Assembly: GCF_029919255.1 (NCBI RefSeq)
Contig: NZ_CP123991.1
Coordinates: 1 to 64,000 of the forward strand
Length of the DNA: 64,000 nucleotides
Reading direction: 5' to 3'
DNA from: a cyanobacterium endosymbiont of Epithemia clementina EcSB
GTDB lineage: Bacteria; Cyanobacteriota; Cyanobacteriia; Cyanobacteriales; Microcystaceae
Shown here: piece by piece, positions 22,586 to 33,545 of the stretch
How positions within the stretch are numbered: the first letter of the stretch is position 1
Layout of the letters: each line of letters starts with the position of its first letter
The notes under the pieces: generated by a model
The model's input: only the letters and a program-made list of their open reading frames with translations
The model's database searches: none
Told to the model about the DNA's origin: nothing
Translations under genes and position numbers: made by a program

Positions 22586-24184
22586 ATGAAAAAGAGTATC
22601 GCATGGTTGGTAGGGAGTTTGAGTGTATTGGAAATCATTACTCCCATTGGGGCATTAGAAAACTCTATAGGCGAAGCAGGAATTAATGCTGAAAAGTTAC
22701 ACAAAGACCCTTATAATCTAACAGGACGTAAAATTGCCATTGGTCAAGTGGAGATTGGCCGACCTGGACAATTTGGGTTTGATAAGATTGCTGCCTGGAA
22801 TCCAAAGATTAATCTAGCAGGAGTCTATTTTCGCAACAATTTTGTTAAACCTAACAGCAATTTAGATAACCATGCGGCGATGGTGGCAACAGTGATGGTG
22901 AGTCAGGATAAACGGTTACCTGGAGTTGCTCCAAAAGCTAGACTATACGCCTCAGCTGTTGGCGAGCTCAAACGAGGAGGACAACCTGAAGAATGTTTAG
23001 CTAGTCAACACGTAGCTCAGCAAAATAGTGGTGATGTTCGGGCGATTAATTTTAGTTTTGGGGAATCTTTACAACGAGATCCTAGAGAAAATGCTAGGCT
23101 TGACGGCAATGCTTTGTTAACTCAATGTATTGATTGGTCGGCAAGGGTTCATGACGTTCTTTATGTGATTGCTGGTAATCAAGGGGAAGGGGGAATTCCT
23201 ATTCCGACAGATCATTACAATGGAATTACCACTGCTTATACGACTAAACAAAAAGGAAAATTTACTAAAATTGATTTTGCGAATTTAAGCGCACTTCCAG
23301 TGGGAATTGGTCGACGTCTGATTAGACGCGAAATTAATACAGGATTAAGGCGGGCAGTGAGTTTAGTCGCCCCAGGGAATAAAATTATTTTATACGATCT
23401 GTCGGGAAAAATTAATGAGGTCAGTGGGACAAGTTTTGCAGCCCCTCATATTACGGCCTCAGTAGCTTTACTCCAGGAATTTGGTGATCGCCAACTACGA
23501 GAAAAACAAGCTAATTGGAGTTTAGATTCTCGTCGCCATCAAGTGATGAAAGCTGTCTTGCTTAATTCTGCTGATAAATTACAAGACCATGGCGATGGTT
23601 TATTACTAGGGATGGTTCGCACAGTTTTAAGTAAAAAAAATCAAACCTGGTTAAAATCTGATGCCTATCGCGACCCAAAGACTCCTTTAGATATAGAGAT
23701 GGGAACAGGACATCTCAACACCTTTCGAGCTTATCAGCAATTTAGTGCGGGTCAATGGAAACCTGATAAGGCAGTTTCTTCTTTAGGTTGGAATTATGAT
23801 ACAATCATTTATAATAAGAACCATGATTATGTAATAAAAACCCCCTTAAGCCAAGGAAGTTATGTGGCTATTACCCTAGTTTGGGATCGCCATGTTGAGT
23901 TAAATGATACTAATAGAAATAAGCGATATAATTTAGGCGAAACATTTCGTGATCGCGGCTTAAATAATTTAGATTTATATTTAATGCCGGCAACAGGTAA
24001 AAATATTTCTCAAAGTGTCTGTTCTTCTATTAGTAAAGTCGATAATATTGAACATATTTTTTGTCAAGTTCCTAACACCGGATTATACAAAGTACGAGTT
24101 CATTATCCTCAACCCCTTAATCAATACAAACAACCTTATGGATTAGCTTGGTGGACTGCTTCTTTGACGTCCCTTCCACAGTAA
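22586..24184 (+). CDS. Secreted S8 (subtilisin-like) serine peptidase
   Basis: A 532-residue protein with an N-terminal signal-like segment (residues 1-23, IAWLVGSLSVLEIITPIGAL). Peptidase S8 elements are His96 in SNLDNHAAMVATVMV, the oxyanion Asn198 in YVIAGNQGEGG, and nucleophile Ser283 in VSGTSFAAPHITAS. At the place of the catalytic Asp (usually V-x-D-[ST]-G) the sequence has IGQVEIGRPG with Glu56, so the charge relay may be altered or the true Asp lies elsewhere. The C-terminal 150 residues form a beta-rich extension (LSQGSYVAITLVWDRHVEL) typical of secreted forms. It stands alone between decayed regions; codon use resembles intact neighbours. Confidence 0.85.
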   Translation: MKKSIAWLVGSLSVLEIITPIGALENSIGEAGINAEKLHKDPYNLTGRKIAIGQVEIGRPGQFGFDKIAAWNPKINLAGVYFRNNFVKPNSNLDNHAAMVATVMVSQDKRLPGVAPKARLYASAVGELKRGGQPEECLASQHVAQQNSGDVRAINFSFGESLQRDPRENARLDGNALLTQCIDWSARVHDVLYVIAGNQGEGGIPIPTDHYNGITTAYTTKQKGKFTKIDFANLSALPVGIGRRLIRREINTGLRRAVSLVAPGNKIILYDLSGKINEVSGTSFAAPHITASVALLQEFGDRQLREKQANWSLDSRRHQVMKAVLLNSADKLQDHGDGLLLGMVRTVLSKKNQTWLKSDAYRDPKTPLDIEMGTGHLNTFRAYQQFSAGQWKPDKAVSSLGWNYDTIIYNKNHDYVIKTPLSQGSYVAITLVWDRHVELNDTNRNKRYNLGETFRDRGLNNLDLYLMPATGKNISQSVCSSISKVDNIEHIFCQVPNTGLYKVRVHYPQPLNQYKQPYGLAWWTASLTSLPQ

Positions 24185-24199
24185 CTCTTCTTAAGTAAG

Positions 24200-24440
24200 T
24201 CGAAGCCTGATCGCTAGGTTCCCACAACAAAATAAATTTTTGCCGTCAAGTTAACTCTAAAAAATATAGTAGGGGTTAAGGTTGACCTGTTTTTTTAAAA
24301 CTGTTAGAGTTCATATTCTCCCTCCATCAGGGGACAAATTATAACTGTCGGCTAGTTTAGCTTTATAGTTAAAGCCAATAACCCTGTCCCTAAAATAATC
24401 CATAATCCGATTTTGTTAACTTCAATACTCTTAATAATAT
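24200..24440 (-). pseudogene. Decayed unidentified gene
   Basis: A single minus-strand frame reads SIEVNKIGLWIILGTGLLAL, TIKLN, stop, PTVIICPLMEGEYEL, stop, and later LTPTIFFRVNLTAKIYFVVG with stops between, up to the 3' end of the peptidase gene. One membrane segment followed by a beta-rich part. Not recognised. Confidence 0.45.
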
Positions 24441-25010
24441 GTTATTTCAAATACATAATCATTTTGCTAATTAGTTTATGCAAACTGAATAATCAGAGCA
24501 ATAAATTCTCTATTCTCAATTATCGATATCTTTCGATATTTTACTAACAGATTTTTTGGGGATTAAAGTAAGGAGTCTGTTCCTCTTTAGCAAGAGAATT
24601 CACATATTTAATCATGATTTTAGCAATTTTCAAATGTTTATCCTCAATTTTAATCTCTCAATAATCACCCCAATCCTCAAGTTATTGGAGTTTTCTACAC
24701 TCTCTGAGTACCAATCTAGAAATTTATCTATTGAAATCAGTACTTTATCAATCTGTGGCAATTTATTTCAGTATTTAATTTAATTTGTCTTTATTTTTTT
24801 TAAAATCTATAGATACTTGTTAGCTACAATGAGTCCTTTGATTGTTTTTTAAAAGCTCTCCAATATATTTTATATTTTCTTTAAGGAAAGTTGATTCTTT
24901 ACTACTTATTTTTTAAAGGAATAGTTTCTCTTTTTCTTCAAAAATCTATAAATTATTTTTTTTTATTATATTTTCTAATAGCTTCACTAAATCTAATTTT
25001 TTTAAACTTT

Positions 25011-25262
25011 CTATTTTTGAGAATTTCTACATAATATTTTTGCTCTTGTTTTCGTTCTAAAGAAAATTTTAGGTCTCAAGTAAACTTTGATAATTACTGT
25101 TCTTCTAATTCTGTTAGCTGAATTTTTAGATAGACTTAGATTCAGTGATCGCTTTTTTAAAACTATTTTTTTATTTATAAAAGTTTTGTTACCAGCAACA
25201 TCTACAATCATAATTGTAGTAGAGATGCATTCTCTCTTTTTATAATTATCATTAACAATCAA
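25011..25262 (-). other. Open frame, possible Ig-like-repeat remnant
   Basis: An 83-codon minus-strand frame contains MIVDVAGNKTFINKKIVLKK, which resembles the D-x-A-G-N-x-T turn of bacterial Ig-like repeats, but the remainder is Lys/Arg/Ile-rich and atypical. It lies next to the plus-strand cadherin/RTX remnant but on the opposite strand. May be chance. Confidence 0.25.
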
Positions 25263-25584
25263 ATATTCTCAAAATTTCTATTGAAAATATTTGTATAGGA
25301 GAAAAATTATAAAGCTTTAAATGACAACAATCAACAATGTATCTTTATTATTTTTCTTCTTCAAGTTAACAAGAGAACTATCAATATAAATTGTATCAAA
25401 GTCGATAATTTTATGATCACCTCTCATAACCATATAGCAACTAATAGAATTTTATGATTTCTTACTAGAAAAAATATTAATTAAAAATAGTTATTCGAAT
25501 GAAGTCATTAATACTTTAACCACTACCGACTGATGAAAAAAATGTCTAGCTGTACTCTGGTGAGTATCCCAAAAAAGGATTAAG

Positions 25585-26190
25585 CTTCAACAATAATCAA
25601 ATAATTGTTGCTAATGGCACGTGATTCGATTTTGAAACTAAAACTAGCCACACTATTTTAATTTAAACTACTGACAGTCAAGTATTATCCCCTGACTATC
25701 AATTTACAATTTAGGTTGATGACCTTTTGGAAAATATTTCAACTGTCGTCTGAACTGAAGATAGACAAAAAAATAGTTATGACACAGTACTCCCCACTAA
25801 CGCCCTAATTTGTTGAAAATTCTCAAACTTTGATTATGAATAGTGGTCAAAATTAAGTTAATGTTATCTATACTCCAGGAGATAATTATAGTTCAGACCA
25901 ATTCAGAGGATGATAGATATCATTATTTATCGAGACTGATGACCGTATTGATGCAGGACTTGGCAATGATCTGATTTCATTAGACCCTGGTAGAGATAAT
26001 GACTTAGTTACAGCGTATTAGGGTTTAAACATTTTCTATTGAACTCAAAATGACGATCCTTTACCCGCCAATATCAATGTTATGGCAATCACAACTTATC
26101 GAAAGAAGAAAATATTAAAATCCTTACAACCAGCTTACAATTTGGTTTCCTCAGAAGCGATTAGAATCTTCATCAAGATAACTTGAACAC
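25585..26190 (+). pseudogene. Cadherin-like/RTX calcium-binding protein, inactivated
   Basis: The plus strand stays largely in one frame: NNQIIVANGT, stop, FDFETKTSHTILI, stop, TTDSQVLSPDYQFTI, stop, VDDLLENISTVV is a cadherin-like repeat (expected consensus FDYETxTSYxLTVxxTDSxGL...FTIxVxDV). Further on, TDDRIDAGLGNDLISLDPGR, then DNDLVTAY has the acidic Gly-Asn-Asp pattern of hemolysin-type calcium-binding regions. At least ten stops. It was probably the end of a much larger secreted or surface protein, since the repeats start abruptly. Confidence 0.65.
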
Positions 26191-26263
26191 AATTATCTAT
26201 TTAATAATTAATTAAATTAGATCAAATATAAAAATGTCATTATCTTCTGAGGTTATGACTTAA

Positions 26264-26296
26264 ATAGCGGTAGTAGAAATAACCCACTACCGCTAT
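26264..26296 (-). terminator. Hairpin downstream of clpC
   Basis: Perfect 11-bp stem ATAGCGGTAGT/ACTACCGCTAT (26264-26274 with 26286-26296), 44 bases past the clpC stop. The T run after the stem is weak, so it may terminate poorly or only protect the 3' end. Confidence 0.55.
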
Positions 26297-26339
26297 AAGT
26301 TAGGATTAATAATTCAGGTAGTTATCCGATAACCCGTCA

Positions 26340-28808
26340 TTAATCTGTAGCCTTTGCTAACAGATCTTGCTTTTTTTCGTTGGGTATAACCTTAACTTTA
26401 CCCTCTTCATCAATATCTACTAATGCTGTATCCCCTTCACCAACTCGGCCTAAAAGAATCTCCTCAGCTAAGACATCTTCAAGGAGACGCATAATCGCAC
26501 GACGTAAAGGCCGTGCCCCATAAGCAGGGTTATATCCTTCTTCCACCAAACGTTCTTTGAACTTTTCGGTAACACTCAAAGTAATAGTCTTTTCAGTTAA
26601 GCGAGCAAAGACTTCTTTAAGGAGAATGTCAGAAATTTCCTTAACCTCATTCTTATTTAACTGGCGGAAGACAATAATTTCATCGAGACGGTTAAGGAAT
26701 TCAGGACGGAAGTAATTCTTCAATTCCTCATTAACCAAAGCTCGAATCCGGTTATATTGGGCTTCTGTTTTATTGTCTTCAAATTCAAATCCAAGGCCAC
26801 CACCACCTTTTTCGATCACTTTAGACCCAATATTAGAGGTCATGATCAACAGGGTATTTTTAAAGTCCACTGTACGACCCTTAGCATCAGTAAGGCGACC
26901 GTCTTCTAAAATTTGCAAAAGCATATTGAAGACATCGGGGTGTGCTTTCTCAATTTCGTCAAAGAGAACCACCGTATAAGGACGACGGCGCACTGCTTCG
27001 GTCAACTGGCCTCCTTCGTTATAACCCACATATCCAGGAGGAGATCCAATTAACTTAGATACTGTATGACGTTCCATGTATTCGGACATATCCAGACGGA
27101 TCATGGCATCTTCTGAACCGAAGAAATAAGCTGCTAATGCCTTAGTCAACTCAGTCTTACCTACTCCAGTAGGTCCAGAAAAGACAAAACTAGCAATGGG
27201 ACGGTTAGGGTTTTTCAAACCGACTCGCGCCCGGCGAATCGCCCGTGACACTGCTTTCACCGCATCTTCTTGACCGATCAAACGCTGGTGTAGAGTATCT
27301 TCCATGTGAAGCAACTTCTCGGATTCAGTCTCCGTCAGTTTGTTCACTGGAACTCCAGTCCAAGAGGCGACGATATGAGCAATCTCCTCGGAGTCTACAA
27401 AAGGTTCATCGTTATCTCCTTCTGCTTTCTTCGTTGAGGATATTGACCTAATTTCCTCTTTAATTTCCATTTCACGATCACGCAGTTCTCCAGCCTTATC
27501 AAAGTCTTGAGCTCGGACTGCATCGTCTTTTTGTTTAAGAATAGAACGAAGCTCTTTATCGAGTTCCTTAGCTGCCGGAGGTAATTGGGAATTAATTAAC
27601 CTTACCCGCGATCCTGCCTCATCAATGAGGTCGATTGCCTTATCAGGAAGATAACGGTCTGAAATATAGCGGTCTGAAAGCTTAGCGGCAGCTTCCAAAG
27701 CTTCATCCAGTATTTTCAACTTATGGTGTTGTTCATAACGTTCTCGTAATCCATAAAGAATCTCAATAGTTTCGTCAACAGTGGGTTCGCCCACTACAAC
27801 CGGTTGGAAACGACGCTCCAAAGCTGCATCTCGTTCGATATGCTTTCTGTATTCATCGAGGGTGGTAGCCCCGACGCACTGTAATTCCCCCCGTGCTAGG
27901 GCTGGTTTAAGAATATTAGCCGCATCAATTGCTCCTTCAGCTGCCCCTGCACCGATAAGAGTATGCACTTCGTCAATCACTAAAATTACATTTCCAGCCT
28001 GACGAATTTCGTCCATGATTTTTTTCAGACGTTCTTCAAATTCCCCACGATATTTAGTTCCGGCGACTAACAAGCCAATATCGAGGGTAACTACTCGTTT
28101 TTCTTCGAGGATATCGGGGACATCTTTGGTGGCAATACGTTGAGCGAGACCTTCAGCAATCGCAGTTTTTCCTACTCCTGGTTCTCCAATTAAAACAGGG
28201 TTGTTCTTGGTTCTACGACCGAGAATTTGGATCACCCGTTCAATTTCCTTTTGTCGTCCTACGACGGGATCAAGTTTTCCTTCTCCAGCCATATTGGTCA
28301 GATTAGAACCAAATTCGTCTAGAGTTGGAGTTTTAGTTCGTCCAGATGGACCTCCTCCAGCAGCTACTTCAGCCGTTTCTCCAAGTTGTCGAATCACTTG
28401 AGTCCGAACTTTGGATAAATCTACTCCTAAATTTTCAAGAACCCGTGCAGCTACCCCTTCTCCTTCACGGATTAATCCTAGGAGGAGGTGTTCGGTTCCA
28501 ATATAGTTATGTCCGAGTTGTCGAGCCTCTTCTAATGAAAGTTCAAGTACTCTTTTAGCTCTTGGGGTAAAGGGAATTTCGACGGCGACAAACCCTGAAC
28601 CACGTCCAATAATTTTTTCGACCTCAACGCGAGCGTCTTTGAGGTTGACACCCATTGACTTGAGAACTTTGGCCGCCACTCCAGTTCCTTCACCAATTAG
28701 CCCCAGAAGAATCTGTTCCGTCCCAACAAAGTTATGTCCAAGACGGCGGGCCTCTTCTTGAGCCAGCATTATGACCTTGATAGCTTTTTCTGTAAAGCGT
28801 TCAAACAT
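26340..28808 (-). CDS. clpC: ATP-dependent Clp protease ATPase subunit ClpC
   Basis: Hsp100 unfoldase that feeds proteins to the ClpP/ClpR peptidase; essential in cyanobacteria. It has 822 residues, complete. In order: two Clp-N repeats (about 1-75 and 78-145), first AAA module with Walker [10 protein letters not shown] near residue 207 and [15 protein letters not shown] as Walker B, a UVR-like coiled-coil ([20 protein letters not shown] near 425), second AAA module with GPTGVGKTE near 548 and [17 protein letters not shown], then a C-terminal domain. It is followed by a hairpin. rimI lies 139 bases upstream on the same strand. Confidence 0.98.
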   Translation of the reverse strand: MFERFTEKAIKVIMLAQEEARRLGHNFVGTEQILLGLIGEGTGVAAKVLKSMGVNLKDARVEVEKIIGRGSGFVAVEIPFTPRAKRVLELSLEEARQLGHNYIGTEHLLLGLIREGEGVAARVLENLGVDLSKVRTQVIRQLGETAEVAAGGGPSGRTKTPTLDEFGSNLTNMAGEGKLDPVVGRQKEIERVIQILGRRTKNNPVLIGEPGVGKTAIAEGLAQRIATKDVPDILEEKRVVTLDIGLLVAGTKYRGEFEERLKKIMDEIRQAGNVILVIDEVHTLIGAGAAEGAIDAANILKPALARGELQCVGATTLDEYRKHIERDAALERRFQPVVVGEPTVDETIEILYGLRERYEQHHKLKILDEALEAAAKLSDRYISDRYLPDKAIDLIDEAGSRVRLINSQLPPAAKELDKELRSILKQKDDAVRAQDFDKAGELRDREMEIKEEIRSISSTKKAEGDNDEPFVDSEEIAHIVASWTGVPVNKLTETESEKLLHMEDTLHQRLIGQEDAVKAVSRAIRRARVGLKNPNRPIASFVFSGPTGVGKTELTKALAAYFFGSEDAMIRLDMSEYMERHTVSKLIGSPPGYVGYNEGGQLTEAVRRRPYTVVLFDEIEKAHPDVFNMLLQILEDGRLTDAKGRTVDFKNTLLIMTSNIGSKVIEKGGGGLGFEFEDNKTEAQYNRIRALVNEELKNYFRPEFLNRLDEIIVFRQLNKNEVKEISDILLKEVFARLTEKTITLSVTEKFKERLVEEGYNPAYGARPLRRAIMRLLEDVLAEEILLGRVGEGDTALVDIDEEGKVKVIPNEKKQDLLAKATD

Positions 28809-28947
28809 GATTTATTTGTCCATCACCTGCTGCTTTCCCTTGTAAGCTGATTCTAGCACTCAATATCCCAGAGAATAATCTAAAAACTTCCTTAAATTTT
28901 TCTTGCTAGTTAATCATCTTGGTTGCTATTTATCAGGTTGACCATAT

Positions 28948-29541
28948 TCATTTTATTTTCTTACCTGATTTATCATCTCTCTTTAAATATAAATCTAAAT
29001 CGCTAATTAGCCAATTATATTGATTGAGACGATCACTAATACGTAACCGCCAATGAGACAAATCTTCTCGAAATCGAGGGTGGTCTAAATCCCCTCGCCA
29101 CAAAATTAAAGCATCCTCTCCGGTTTTCTGATAATAGCTTTTGCGTCTTCCTACTAGTTGAAAGCCAATTTTTTGATAGACTGCAAGAGCTGATTGATTA
29201 GAAACCTTCACTTCTAGGGTAGCACGTTCGAGATTACGGTTAGCGGCTTCTTTTAACAAACTGTAAAGCAATAGTTGTCCCAATCCTTGCCCTTGATAGT
29301 CGGGGTGAATCATCAATAATACAATATGAGCTTCTTCTAAAATCGTCCAAAAGCAACCGCAACCAACAATAAAGCCGAATTCTTCTATAGATAGAACCAA
29401 TAAGCTACTATTCGGGTTATCTAATTCTCTCTGATAACCTTTTTTTGTCCATAACCCTCCTAAACAAATACGATCTAACTCAACCAATTGAGTCAGTTGG
29501 TCATAGTGGGGTGTGTTTAGGATAAGACGTGAGGAGAACAT
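28948..29541 (-). CDS. rimI: Ribosomal protein S18 alanine N-acetyltransferase
   Basis: GNAT-fold acetyltransferase; RimI acetylates the N-terminus of ribosomal protein S18. The core covers residues 12-152, with the acetyl-CoA loop in IHPDYQGQGLGQLLLYSLLK and the C-terminal SNQSALAVYQKIGFQLVGRR, then KSYYQKTGEDALILW. The length of 197 exceeds the usual 150 because of a charged C-terminal tail (RISDRLNQYNWLISDLDLYL) also present in several cyanobacterial forms. It lies upstream of clpC on the same strand. Assignment to RimI rather than another GNAT rests on the motif and is probable. Confidence 0.85.
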   Translation of the reverse strand: MFSSRLILNTPHYDQLTQLVELDRICLGGLWTKKGYQRELDNPNSSLLVLSIEEFGFIVGCGCFWTILEEAHIVLLMIHPDYQGQGLGQLLLYSLLKEAANRNLERATLEVKVSNQSALAVYQKIGFQLVGRRKSYYQKTGEDALILWRGDLDHPRFREDLSHWRLRISDRLNQYNWLISDLDLYLKRDDKSGKKIK

Positions 29542-29668
29542 TAAATTATCAATTTAGGCTAAATGGTAAATCAAGGTTAAAGGTAGCTGTAATATCAAGA
29601 CAAAGAGTTTGGGTGAATGGCGACTTTGAAGATGAATTTGTTGATATCCAGCAGAAAAAATATATATT

Positions 29669-29714
29669 TCTAAGTAAAATGTTTTTTTTAACTAAAAAAA
29701 GCATTTTACTTAGA
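29669..29714. repeat. Inverted repeat, 13-bp arms plus A/T stem
   Basis: Outer arms 29669-29681 and 29702-29714 pair perfectly and an inner T7/A7 pairing extends the stem. It lies 128 bases upstream of rimI. Confidence 0.75.
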
Positions 29715-29965
29715 TGAACTCTAATAAACCAGTAACAGAACTAGTTTATTAAACAGGGTTCAAAATTGTTAATTTTCATTAAAAGTTATTAATTAAGTCA
29801 TATTATATGATTTTTTCTCTGAAAAGACTATTTTTATAAATTTTATATTCTGCAGTATATAATTTTACTATAGAGATATAAAATTTTTATTTATACATTT
29901 AAAATTTAAGTCTCTAAATAATACCTATAGACTAATTATCTAGTATTTTAATACTCTCGATTAAG

Positions 29966-30006
29966 GTCAATATTTTAACATATTTTTAATATGTTAAAAT
30001 ATTGAC
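29966..30006. repeat. Perfect inverted repeat, 19-bp arms
   Basis: 29966-29984 pairs with 29988-30006 over a TTT loop. It sits more than 400 bases from rimI and 1 kb from mnmE. Confidence 0.85.
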
Positions 30007-30379
30007 TATCAAAAATACTAACTTTACTATGCCCAATCCTATTTTCTCAGTCACAGCAATATGCTATTTACTTATTCTTAAAAACTTACAGACATACCAA
30101 TTACTAGATTTTAAATAAATATTTAGACTAAGTCCTAACTTTTTTTACTTTCGAAGTCTACTTCTATTTATTTTCTTAAGATGTTTCTCAGTCTTACGAT
30201 AGTCTTAAAAAACTTATATCTAATTATTCTTGCTGTTAGTGTAGGTATTTCAATCAAAAATAACCACACAACGTTCAGTAAGTTATGATTTTTATAGATA
30301 AAATGTTGAATATCTTCTTAGATAAATATATAAATAGACAACTATTATATTGTCTGATAGTTTGTAATTGTCTAATCTA

Positions 30380-30435
30380 AACAATAGATGGTCAGTCAAA
30401 TTAAATATATTTAGTTTGACTGACCATCTATTGTT
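30380..30435. repeat. Perfect inverted repeat, 21-bp arms
   Basis: 30380-30400 (core CAATAGATGGTCAGTC) pairs exactly with 30415-30435; the 14-base loop is itself AT-rich and partly self-complementary. It lies 110 bases past the end of the minus-strand remnant at 30545. Confidence 0.85.
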
Positions 30436-30544
30436 ATAGAGAAGATTTTATTATTTCTACTATTGAAAAGCTTTTATCTACTTACTTTGTACTTAAGCTT
30501 AATGACATCATTCTTTATATCTGATATAATCTTTCCTAAGTATT

Positions 30545-30770
30545 TTAAACTTTTATAGCAGGTTTTATAAAAGCTGCTATAAGAGTTGGGCATGCTCTTT
30601 TTACCAAGACTTGACACGCAACCAATTTAAGTTCTCTTTTGTTGGAAAACTCTTTTTGTAGAAAACTTGAATAAATGTAAATTGCTTTTCGACTGATTCC
30701 ACAGTTATCGTGACATAATAATACCGAAGGTATTTATTTCAGACGATCTGAACTGTCTAAACAGCTCCAT
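30545..30770 (-). pseudogene. Coding remnant, unidentified
   Basis: A minus-strand frame open for about 55 codons reads CGISRKAIYIYSSFLQKEFS, then NKRELKLVACQVLVKRACPT and LIAAFIKPAIKV before its stop at 30545-30547. Just upstream in another frame is MMELFRQFRSSEINTFGIIM. It looks like a helical basic protein broken by a frameshift. The pattern faintly recalls the end of an IS110-type transposase but I do not assign it. Confidence 0.4.
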
Positions 30771-31050
30771 CATATTAACTGATACTGATTTTTTTTACAG
30801 TTTAACTGAAATTTAAAGATAAAAATTCACGTCGAAACATCTCAATCCAGACAATAGTGGTATGAAAACCAAAATTGTCATGCCGCTTAAGGTTAAAAAT
30901 TTTACACTTTACCGCTAAAAAACTCCGCACTGGTAGGACTTGAATACAAAATACTATAAAGGAATATAAATAATGGCAATATTTAGAGTGAGGATAATTG
31001 AGTGATTTTAACTAAAAATAAGAATATCAATCCAAAAAATCAGTTAATGC

Positions 31051-32433
31051 ATGACTATGACAATTAATCAAGGAGAAACAATAGCTGCAATTGCTACAGC
31101 TATTGTCCCCGAACAAGGTAGTATTGGGATTGTGCGTCTATCAGGAAACCAGTCCTTAGCCATTGCCAAAACCTTGTTTGATATCCCTGGAAAGCAACCC
31201 TGGGAAACCCATCGTATTCTCTACGGTTACATTCGCCATCCTCGAACCCAACAGGTGATAGACGAAGCCCTTTTATTATTGATGTTAGCTCCCCGTTCTT
31301 ATACTCGTGAGGATGTTGTGGAATTTCATTGTCATGGAGGCATGATTCCTGTACAGCAGGTTCTAGAATTATGTTTAGAATTAGGAGCAAAACTAGCACA
31401 ACCTGGGGAATTTACTCTACGGGCATTTCTTAATGGTAGAATTGACTTAACCCAAGCTGAGAGTATAGCAGAATTAGTGGGAGCGCGCTCACCTCAAGCA
31501 TCTCAAATGGCATTAGCTGGGTTACAAGGAAAACTAGCAAAAACTATACATCAACTTCATGATGATTGTTTAGATATCCTCGCGGAAATAGAAGCTAGAA
31601 TCGATTTTGAAGATGATTTACCCTCTTTAAATAAAAGATCAATTATTGAGGGTTTAGAGAGAATTTTAGCGAAATTACAGAAGATTCTAATCACAGGCAG
31701 TCAAGGAGAATTACTTCGCAGTGGAATTAAGGTAGCTATTGTCGGTCGTCCCAATGTGGGAAAATCGAGTTTATTCAATGCTTGGAGTCAGTGTGATCGC
31801 GCTATTGTTACTAACTTACCAGGAACCACTAGAGATCTAGTAGAATCACAGTTAGTGGTGGGAGGAATTCCTGTTCAAGTGTGGGATACTGCCGGAATTC
31901 GAGACACTATGAATGCAGTTGAAAAAATAGGAGTTGAGCGATCACGTTATGCTGCTGATCATGCTGACCTTGTTTTACTGACCATTGATGCCCAAGCAGG
32001 ATGGACTGCTGAGGATCAAGAAATTTATCAACAGGTAAATCACCGTCCTTTAATTTTAGTTATTAATAAAATTGATTTAGGAACAGTAAAACCAACAGAA
32101 TTTCCCTCGAAAATTAAACAAACTGTTAAAACAATCGCTGCAGAGAATCAAGGAATTGAAGCTTTAGAAAAAGCTATATTAGCATCGGTTAAAATCCAAG
32201 AAATAACAGCAGCTAATTTAGATTTAGCCATTAATCAACGGCAAGCAGCAGCTTTAACCAGTGCTAAACTTGCCATAGAACAAGTACAAGAAACCATAGC
32301 TAATCAATTACCTTTAGATTTTTTAACAATTGATCTACGTGTCGCCATTAAAGCATTAGGAGAAATTACCGGAGACGAAGTTACAGAATCAATTTTGGAA
32401 AAAATCTTTAGCCGTTTTTGTATTGGTAAGTAG
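31051..32433 (+). CDS. mnmE: tRNA modification GTPase MnmE
   Basis: With MnmG it installs the carboxymethylaminomethyl group on U34 of several tRNAs. It has 460 residues, complete. The N-terminal folate-binding domain starts [20 protein letters not shown] and includes [14 protein letters not shown]. The inserted G domain has [14 protein letters not shown] (G1), PGTTRD (G2), WDTAGIR (G3) and NKID (G4). The C-terminus ends in FCIGK, the conserved catalytic Cys motif. The gene stands alone. Either ATG at 31051 or 31057 could start it; the choice changes two residues. Confidence 0.97.
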   Translation: MTMTINQGETIAAIATAIVPEQGSIGIVRLSGNQSLAIAKTLFDIPGKQPWETHRILYGYIRHPRTQQVIDEALLLLMLAPRSYTREDVVEFHCHGGMIPVQQVLELCLELGAKLAQPGEFTLRAFLNGRIDLTQAESIAELVGARSPQASQMALAGLQGKLAKTIHQLHDDCLDILAEIEARIDFEDDLPSLNKRSIIEGLERILAKLQKILITGSQGELLRSGIKVAIVGRPNVGKSSLFNAWSQCDRAIVTNLPGTTRDLVESQLVVGGIPVQVWDTAGIRDTMNAVEKIGVERSRYAADHADLVLLTIDAQAGWTAEDQEIYQQVNHRPLILVINKIDLGTVKPTEFPSKIKQTVKTIAAENQGIEALEKAILASVKIQEITAANLDLAINQRQAAALTSAKLAIEQVQETIANQLPLDFLTIDLRVAIKALGEITGDEVTESILEKIFSRFCIGK

Positions 32434-33442
32434 TAAGCTTATTTACTCAAATTATAAAATTTAGCAAGTAAGTAACTTTAAATCAATATAAAAAAATGAT
32501 TTTATATTCTTATGTTTAAGTAATTGGGCTTACATTTCTAATACTTAAATTTACATCTTTTAGAACAACTAAACTCAGTAGATTATATTTATCTTTAAAT
32601 ATTTTTTATTTTTTAAATTAGGTTTTGTTTAAAACTATTTTTCTTCTATTTTATTTAGATATCTACTAATTTAGAGTAGATATCTAAATAAGATTATTTT
32701 CCTTTCCGTTATTTAAATTTTACTTTAAATAAACCACTTGTGTAAACCAAGTAACTATCACAAACAATTACTGTATTTATTTCTTTTATGGTGTATTTTG
32801 GGTTTTAATACTAATCTTTATCTATAAAGTTTACTGTTTTTCAGAGGATATAAATAGACTCTAGGAGTTACTTTTATTTATTCTTTATTTTTAGCTTATC
32901 TTTGAAAAAAATTACGGGTTATTTTCTAATATAATTTTATTTTTTATACCATTTAAAATATTTTATATTTTTGTTATTTATATTTTTCAGTCATTTAAAA
33001 ATCTTCAAATTATTCTTTTTCTTGGATAATCCAGATAAAAATTGTTTCTTCGATTATATTTTGTTACATATAATTACTTTCGTTCTCATTTTGAAGATCT
33101 TTTTTATATTTTATGTTAACTTTTACTTTCATGATTCTTCATAACTAGAAAGCTATTTTTTAACAAAAATTATAGTTTTTACTTATTTAAGTTTACCTGC
33201 TTATCTGAAAAGAATAAAACAGTTAGTAACTGAGACAACACAATAACCACATTATTAATTAATTGCTTTTCAGATGAATAGGTCAGCAGGTGTTTTTCAT
33301 TTTTTATGTTTTTTAGATATTGAATTTCAGATCAAACTAACTTAATTTTTTCAAAAAAAACTAAATAATATCGATAATCAGAGCTTGAAAAGTATCGATA
33401 TCTATTAAAATAGTGGTAAGCTAATTTAATTAAATAGTTATT

Positions 33443-33523
33443 ATGTCAAGTTTAGACATTGCTGATCTGAAAAACCCTAAACAAACTCTTCTTAACCAAA
33501 AAAGACGAGTAATAGTATACTAG
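33443..33523 (+). CDS. Possible 26-residue peptide gene or gene stub
   Basis: ATG frame encoding MSSLDIADLKNPKQTLLNQK, RRVIVY, then TAG. It is followed after 22 bases by a strong terminator (33546-33599). The residue mix is protein-like (charged, no long homopolymers), but I know no family. It may be the retained 5' end of a deleted gene together with that gene's terminator. Confidence 0.3.
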   Translation: MSSLDIADLKNPKQTLLNQKRRVIVY

Positions 33524-33545
33524 AAATAGTCCAAAATGGTAAAAC

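Larger units (their letters stand above)
29715..31050. other. AT-rich gap with hairpins and one remnant
   Basis: Holds inverted repeats at 29966-30006, 30380-30435 and a small one at 30553-30582, plus the minus-strand remnant at 30545-30770. No intact gene. The mnmE promoter must lie near 30950-31050 but no clear boxes stand out. Confidence 0.5.

Noticed and set aside
24556-24783. Plus-strand 75-codon hydrophobic frame
   Set aside because: The composition is AT-driven (Phe, Leu, Ile, Ser); the minus strand reads more like an old gene (FLDWYSESVENSNNLRIGVI) but is too broken to annotate.
29529-29717. Plus-strand 62-codon frame upstream of rimI
   Set aside because: It overlaps the rimI start in antisense and ends inside a hairpin; its sequence is not convincing as a protein.
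31100-31399. Minus-strand 99-codon frame inside mnmE
   Set aside because: Antisense shadow of a well-conserved gene; no independent protein character.
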